Assembly (NCBI GenBank): GCA_958454405.1
Contig: CAUEBO010000021.1
Location: forward strand, 1-38,410
DNA length: 38,410 nucleotides
Source of the DNA: an uncultured Eggerthellaceae bacterium
GTDB taxonomy: Bacteria; Actinomycetota; Coriobacteriia; Coriobacteriales; Eggerthellaceae
Direction: 5' to 3'
In this document: piece by piece, positions 34,058-38,410 of the stretch
Layout: each line of letters opens with the position of its first letter
How positions within the stretch are numbered: position 1 is the stretch's first letter
The notes under the pieces: generated by a model
Seen by the model: only the letters and a program-made list of their open reading frames with translations
Told to the model about the DNA's origin: nothing
Database searches by the model: none
Position numbers and translations under genes: made by a program

Positions 34058-36052
34058 CTATTGCCTGCGCGCGCGACGGCGCAGGGGAAGGGCGATCGTG
34101 CTTGCGGCGCAGAAAAGCGACAGGGCAACCAGGCCTGCGGTTGTGCCGGCGACGTCGTCGCCCGTGGCAGCGAGGGTGACAGGCGAGTTCACCGCGAGAT
34201 GGAACGTCCGCGCAGTGGAGCCGTAACGGTTGGTCGCCTTGACGGTGAAGGTGTAGTCACCTGGGTCATGCGGTGCGCCGGAAAGCTCGCCGTCAGGCGC
34301 CAGGGAAAGCCCGTCAGGCAACGCGCCCGCTTCGAGACTCCATGACACGCCGGTTGCATCGAGGGCGGAATCGACCGCCAGAGCGTCGCTCGAGACGCTG
34401 CGGACGTTGGCGGGGGAGTTCGCGGAACCGGAGAGGGGCGAAGCGTCCGTTGCCGGAGCGTCCTCGTCGGAGGTGAAATGGAAGCGGTAGGGCTTTCCCG
34501 GCTCGGCTGCGGGGAGCGTGTCCGAGGAGACCGTGATGACAGGCGGGCCCACCACGGTGATCGCGTAATCGGCGGTGTCGATATCATCAAGGTCGTTTGC
34601 AACCTTGACGGTAAAGGGGAATGCGCCCTTGGCGCTCGGCGTGCCAAAGATGATGCCGTCCGAAGAGAGCGTGAGCCCCGCAGGCAGTTCACCTGCGGCA
34701 ACGCTCCACGTTATGGGTTCGTCTCCTGAAGCGGTAAGCTTCTGATAGTACGAATCTCCTGTCTTCGTGGAGGGAAGATCGGTGGTGGTGATTTTTGGAG
34801 GCACGTAGTCCTTCCAGATGGCGAAAAGCGTGTTGCCGCCCTGTTCGAAGGGAACCTGATCGCCTGGCTTATAGGACGTCCCCGTGCCGTCGGACGAGGT
34901 GTTCCACTCCTTGAGCCTCTTGTATTGGGGGCGCGTGAACGTGCTTTCGGCCGCAGGGGCCGACGTGGCGGTGGAGGACTCCCCGTCGGTGGGCTTCATG
35001 GTGCCCGAGCCGCCGTTGGGTTCGTAGCTTATGCGCCCGCGCGTCGTGGCGGAGACGGGCGTGCTCTTCGATTCGAGTCTGTAGGCGGGACCCGCGTACC
35101 GGGCTTGGAGACCGTCGTAGGTTGTGAAGGGATCGAGCCCCGAGAAGAAGCGGGAGGCCTGCCAGGTTTTGCCGTCGAGGCTGAACGTCGCGAACATGCC
35201 TGGATCCGGAGGGTTCTCAAGGAACATCTCGATCGTGTCGCCAGCCGTCGAGGAGGCACTCGTCTTGGGCACGAGCGGTGCGATGTTTTCGGCGTGCTGT
35301 CGCACGTAGACCGACCGGGGGCTTCCCGCGCCCTCGTAGTCGGCCTGTAGCCCGCTCGGCCCCACGCCGTCGTCGTAGGTCGCTTCCTCGATGCCGCGGA
35401 CCCATGTGTCAACATATTCATCTCTGGCGGTGTCAGGAACCTGGGCCAGAAGGCTTCCGTTGCAATTCTCCCCCAGATACACGATCGAGAGGACCGGACA
35501 GTTGAGGAACATGTCGGTTGCATTCAAGGCCGAACTGCCGAAATCGTCGCGCAGATCAATGCTCTCGAGCGCCTGACAGCCGGAGAACATGTTTTGGGCG
35601 TCTGTGATCTTGCCGCCGAAGTCATCGGGCAGCGTAATGTCCTTGAGCGCCTGGCAGCCGGTGAACATGTTCTGCGCGTTCGTGATGCCCTGGTCGAAGC
35701 CCAGGAGCAGGGTTATCGTCTCCATAGCGGCCATTCCGGAGAACAGAGATTGCATATCGCCTTGTGCGGTCACGCCTTTCTCAACGGCGATGTTCCCAAC
35801 GAGGTTGGCATATGCCTGCCATCCCCGCGGGGTTCCGTCGTACTCGCTCAAACGCCCGCTTATGCCATTCGTCGGCTTTATCGTCAGCGTATTGTTGTTG
35901 TAGTCTGTGAGTATCCAGGTGCACTCGCCGTCGGTGCCTGAATCCACAACAGCCCCGAAGGCCTGCAGGGGCGCCATCGGAACGAGGCCCGCCGCCAGGA
36001 CGAGCGTCAGAAGAAGAGCGAAGACCCCCTTGCTCCGAGAATTCCAGACCAA
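34058..36052 (-). CDS. Cell-wall-anchored surface protein with BspA-type repeats, InlB B-repeat and Ig-like domains; probably phase-variable
   Basis: A 664-residue open frame from TTG 36052. Domains: signal peptide (about 8-33), BspA/DUF285-type leucine-rich repeats (NMFTGCQALKDITLP, NMFSGCQALESIDLR; about 100-200), an InlB/Listeria-Bacteroides B-repeat (ISYEPNGGSG ... LKEWNTSSDGTGTSY ... LFAIWK; about 345-415), two He_PIG-like Ig domains (LPAGLTLSSDGIIFGTP, LPDGLSLAPDGELSGAP), and a C-terminal sorting signal LAATG (627-631) with hydrophobic helix and RRRARRQ tail, of the LAxTG type cut by class E sortases. The TTG has no ribosome site. A good one (GAGGAAGAGG) precedes ATG 36150, which lies beyond a C9 tract and is out of frame by one base; with C10 (or C7) it would give a continuous 697-residue protein. 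Likely adhesin. No stop lies between the tract and the main frame. Confidence 0.85.
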   Translation of the reverse strand: MVWNSRSKGVFALLLTLVLAAGLVPMAPLQAFGAVVDSGTDGECTWILTDYNNNTLTIKPTNGISGRLSEYDGTPRGWQAYANLVGNIAVEKGVTAQGDMQSLFSGMAAMETITLLLGFDQGITNAQNMFTGCQALKDITLPDDFGGKITDAQNMFSGCQALESIDLRDDFGSSALNATDMFLNCPVLSIVYLGENCNGSLLAQVPDTARDEYVDTWVRGIEEATYDDGVGPSGLQADYEGAGSPRSVYVRQHAENIAPLVPKTSASSTAGDTIEMFLENPPDPGMFATFSLDGKTWQASRFFSGLDPFTTYDGLQARYAGPAYRLESKSTPVSATTRGRISYEPNGGSGTMKPTDGESSTATSAPAAESTFTRPQYKRLKEWNTSSDGTGTSYKPGDQVPFEQGGNTLFAIWKDYVPPKITTTDLPSTKTGDSYYQKLTASGDEPITWSVAAGELPAGLTLSSDGIIFGTPSAKGAFPFTVKVANDLDDIDTADYAITVVGPPVITVSSDTLPAAEPGKPYRFHFTSDEDAPATDASPLSGSANSPANVRSVSSDALAVDSALDATGVSWSLEAGALPDGLSLAPDGELSGAPHDPGDYTFTVKATNRYGSTARTFHLAVNSPVTLAATGDDVAGTTAGLVALSLFCAASTIALPLRRRARRQ

Positions 36053-36129
36053 GCCTGCGCTGCCATGCGATGCAGGTTTGGTTGCGACGTGGTTGCGACG
36101 GCGGAAATCGAGCTGGCTATGCGGGTGAC

Positions 36130-36138
36130 GGGGGGGGG
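36130..36138 (-). other. C9 homopolymer at the 5' end of the surface protein gene (candidate phase-variation switch)
   Basis: On the coding strand ATG GGA ATC AAA is followed by nine C. With nine, translation from ATG 36150 shifts out and stops at 36007 (81 codons). With ten or seven it enters the surface-protein frame. Slipped-strand mispairing at such tracts is a known on/off mechanism for surface antigens; a sequencing or assembly indel is the alternative. Confidence 0.6.
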
Positions 36139-36254
36139 TTTGATTCCCATGATTGCCTCTTCCTCAAGCTCAACGTCGGTCGCGCCGCTTTGAAGCATGG
36201 TATGGAGTATGGCATGTTGAAGTCGCTCTCGCAAGCGTCGCGAGGCATTCATGG

Positions 36255-36283
36255 GCCCGGCGGCCGATAAACGGCCGCCGGGC
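36255..36283 (-). terminator. Hairpin downstream of tRNA-Arg
   Basis: A 12-bp perfect stem (GCCCGGCGGCCG 36255-36266; CGGCCGCCGGGC 36272-36283) with a 5-nt loop, 13 nt beyond the tRNA 3' end. No T tract. Confidence 0.5.
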
Positions 36284-36295
36284 TGCGAAGTTCGA

Positions 36296-36371
36296 TGGTG
36301 CCCCCGGCGCGATTCGAACGCGCGGCACCCGCTTTAGGAGAGCGGTGCTCTGTCCCCTGAGCTACGGAGGC
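36296..36371 (-). tRNA. tRNA-Arg (anticodon CCU)
   Basis: A 76-nt cloverleaf on the minus strand: acceptor GCCTCCG/CGGGGGC, D arm GCTC-AGGGGACA-GAGC, anticodon arm CCGCT-CTCCTAA-AGCGG (anticodon CCT), variable loop GTGCC, T arm GCGCG-TTCGAAT-CGCGC, discriminator A and encoded CCA. All stems pair, with one G-U in the acceptor. It reads the rare AGG codon. Its 3' end is duplicated at 33953-33992. Confidence 0.96.
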
Positions 36372-36443
36372 GCGCTCGCTATTGTAGCATTAATCGCGCA
36401 GGCGCACGGGATGATGCGAAGCCGAAGCCGGGCGGTTGCGCGG

Positions 36444-38396
36444 CTAGGCTCCGCCTCCGTCGGTCGACGGGGCCTGCGTCTGCTGGAACGTCACGTTCAC
36501 CGTCACGTTCGACGTGATGTTGCTGATGGTGTACGTGCCTCCCGAGGACGCGACGCCGTCAAGGCCGGTGACCGATGCGACTTCGTAGCCGCTGTTCGGC
36601 GTGATGGTTATCGTGACGCTGCCGCCCTCGTCCACCTTGGAAGCGCTCGACGAGACGTTGCCGCCGCCGTTGGAATTGACGCTCACGCTGTACGTGGACG
36701 TTTGCTTCCCCAGGCTCACCACGATGTTGACGGTGGTTCCCTCCTGGTGCTTCCCGCCGCTCGGGCTCTGGCTGATGACGAGGCCCGATGCCACGTCGTT
36801 GCTGTAGTCGTAGTCGGCCGCCACGTTGAATCCGGCGTTCTCGAGCGCCGACGTGGCCGATCCCTCGCGCTGGCCCACGACGTTCGGCACCTCGGAGCCC
36901 TCGGGTCCGAGCGAGAGGTAATAGGTGATAGTGGTGTCCTTCGCCACCTTCGTGCCGGGCGCGATGTCCTGGCGCGCGACGCGGTCCTTGTCCACGGTGT
37001 CGGAGTATTCGGCCGCCCCGGCTGCGTACTTCAAGCCGTTGGCGGTCAGTTCCTTCCGGGCGTCGTCGGCCGTCATATTCGACAGATCGGGCACGGTGAT
37101 CTCGGCAACGCCGATGGAAACCGTGATGTTGATCTTCGATTTCGGCGTGCGTTTGACATCGGACGTGGGATCTTGGCTGATCACCCTGCCCGACTCCACG
37201 GTGTCGCTGTTGTCTTCGCTGACGGTTCCCACCTCGAAGCCCTTCGACTGGATCTCCGAGATGGCCTCCTCGCGCGTCATGCCCACCACGTTGGGGACGT
37301 CAACGGCATCCTCGCCGGGCGTGTTCGCCAGCGCGAACACGATGCCGCCCACGATGGCCAGCGCCGCGATGATGCCCACGACGATGGCGATGGTCTTCTT
37401 GTTGTTCTTCTTCGGGACGTCGTTGTCGCTGCGGTACGCGCGCGTTCCGGAAGCGCCCGCCGCCGTTCCAGGAGCCACCGGCATGACGGCGGTGCTGTCG
37501 GGGGCGATGGGCGCCACGCCGCCCATGACGGCCGTCTCGGCGCTCGTGAACCCGCCGAGGTTGACAGGCCTGCCGGCCAGGTAGTCGTTCAGCACAAGGC
37601 GCATGTCCTTGGCCGTGGCGAACCGTTCGAGGGGGTTCTTGGCCAGCGCCTGCATGATGATGGCCTCAAGCGCGGGGTCGATGTCGGGGTTGATCTCGCG
37701 CGGCGGCACGGGCAGGTCGTTCACCTGCTTCATGGCCACGCTCACCGCATCGGGGCCGTCGAAGGGCAGCTGGCCGGTGCTGGCTTCGTACAGCACCACG
37801 CCGAGCGAGTAGATGTCGCTGGCAGCGGTCAGCTCTTTGCCCTGCGCCTGCTCGGGCGAGATGTAATGCGCCGTGCCCAGGACCGACGACGTCTGCGTTT
37901 TGACGGAGTTCTTGGCGCGCGCGATGCCGAAGTCCATCACCTTCACGTTGCCGTCGGGCTGGACCATGATGTTCTGCGGCTTGATGTCGCGGTGGATGAT
38001 GTCCAGGCCGTGCGCCACGGCGAGCGCCTGGCACACCTGCGAGCCGATCTCGGCGACCTTGCGTTGGTTGATGGCGCCGCGCTCGTTGATGGCCGTCTTC
38101 AAATCGGACCCGCGCACGAACTCCATGACGATGTAGTAGGTGCCGTCGTCCTGGCCCCAGTCGTACACGTTCACGATGTAGGGGCTCTGCAGGTTCGCCG
38201 CGGCGGCGGCCTCCTGCTTGAAGCGCTGGGTGAAGCTGGGGTCGGCGGCGTACTGCGGAAGCATCACCTTCACGGCCACCAGGCGCCCGAGCACGTTGTC
38301 CTGCGCCCGGTACACTTCGGCCATGCCGCCGATGCCGATGCGCTCCGTTATCTCGTAGCGGTTGTTGAACACCCTGCCTACCATGTTTCCGGTCAC
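36444..38396 (-). CDS. pknB: PASTA-domain serine/threonine protein kinase (PknB/Stk1-like) with C-terminal B-repeat
   Basis: A 650-residue membrane kinase sensing cell-wall fragments. The kinase domain (about 14-270) has GIGGMAEVY, Lys43 in AVKVM, HRD 135-137 (IIHRDIKPQN) and DFG 155-157. A basic juxtamembrane linker and one transmembrane helix (about 334-356) follow, then three extracellular PASTA repeats (each starting VPNVVG/VPDLSN/VPNVVG, about 365-570). After the PASTA repeats come an InlB-type divergent B-repeat (VSVNSNGGGNVSSSASKV ... VTITITPNSGYEV) and a short Gln/Thr-rich tail, which is unusual for PknB. The GTG start at 38396 has AAAGGAG 8 nt upstream at the window edge. In actinobacteria this gene usually sits with rodA/pbpA near the origin, which fits the parS sites. 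Confidence 0.95.
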   Translation of the reverse strand: MTGNMVGRVFNNRYEITERIGIGGMAEVYRAQDNVLGRLVAVKVMLPQYAADPSFTQRFKQEAAAAANLQSPYIVNVYDWGQDDGTYYIVMEFVRGSDLKTAINERGAINQRKVAEIGSQVCQALAVAHGLDIIHRDIKPQNIMVQPDGNVKVMDFGIARAKNSVKTQTSSVLGTAHYISPEQAQGKELTAASDIYSLGVVLYEASTGQLPFDGPDAVSVAMKQVNDLPVPPREINPDIDPALEAIIMQALAKNPLERFATAKDMRLVLNDYLAGRPVNLGGFTSAETAVMGGVAPIAPDSTAVMPVAPGTAAGASGTRAYRSDNDVPKKNNKKTIAIVVGIIAALAIVGGIVFALANTPGEDAVDVPNVVGMTREEAISEIQSKGFEVGTVSEDNSDTVESGRVISQDPTSDVKRTPKSKINITVSIGVAEITVPDLSNMTADDARKELTANGLKYAAGAAEYSDTVDKDRVARQDIAPGTKVAKDTTITYYLSLGPEGSEVPNVVGQREGSATSALENAGFNVAADYDYSNDVASGLVISQSPSGGKHQEGTTVNIVVSLGKQTSTYSVSVNSNGGGNVSSSASKVDEGGSVTITITPNSGYEVASVTGLDGVASSGGTYTISNITSNVTVNVTFQQTQAPSTDGGGA

Positions 38397-38410
38397 GTTT
38401 TAGCTCCTTT

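Overview
The window is high-GC, gene-dense chromosomal DNA that reads like a gut Coriobacteriia (Eggerthellaceae, Eggerthella/Gordonibacter-like) genome. The pointers are: fumarate-reductase-like flavoproteins with LysR regulators, a DMSO-reductase-family molybdoenzyme operon with a dedicated transporter, a dnaK-grpE-dnaJ-hspR heat-shock operon, a PASTA Ser/Thr kinase, and an LAxTG-type surface protein. Two perfect parS sequences (TGTTTCACGTGAAACA) 2.9 kb apart suggest an origin-proximal location. The organism assignment is inference, because no rRNA is present.

Layout. 1-6 kb: the 3' part of a flavoprotein reductase gene; a phosphoglucomutase/phosphomannomutase; a LysR regulator divergent from a Tat-lipoprotein flavoprotein reductase; both parS sites. 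6-9 kb: an unknown gene divergent from a small unknown ORF, nikR and hypE (nickel and hydrogenase maturation), then a 2[4Fe-4S] ferredoxin. 9.2-16.4 kb: a strong promoter, dnaK-grpE-dnaJ-hspR, a nested palindromic repeat, clpB and a strong terminator. 16.6-26.4 kb, all on the plus strand: fabK; an untracked 45-aa membrane ORF with trkH and an OB-fold membrane protein; rsgA; a repeat-filled gap; a queT-like transporter with a structured leader; a GT-A glycosyltransferase; a TauE/SafE transporter; and a LytS-type histidine kinase with no adjacent response regulator.

26.7-33.9 kb is a minus-strand anaerobic-respiration module. Read 5' to 3' it is LysR regulator, small ferredoxin (ATGA overlap), a 690-bp gap holding a 147-bp MITE-like element, molybdopterin catalytic subunit without a Tat signal, four-cluster Fe-S subunit, DmsC/NrfD-like membrane anchor, and MFS transporter. 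This suggests a cytoplasm-facing reductase acting on an imported organic substrate.

33.95-36.37 kb looks like a tiny island. An intact tRNA-Arg(CCU) and a degenerate direct repeat of its 3' end flank one large cell-wall-anchored surface protein (BspA-type repeats, InlB B-repeat, Ig-like domains, LAATG sorting signal). Its best start codon and Shine-Dalgarno lie upstream of a C9 tract and are out of frame by one base. This is the signature of a phase-variable contingency gene and the most interesting signal in the window. The window closes with a pknB-like PASTA kinase.

Three families of non-coding inverted repeats are dispersed in the intergenic gaps: a 127-131-bp family (three loci), a 147-bp family (two copies in opposite orientation), and an 80-bp nested palindrome upstream of clpB. 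No rRNA, CRISPR array, transposase, integrase or phage gene was seen.
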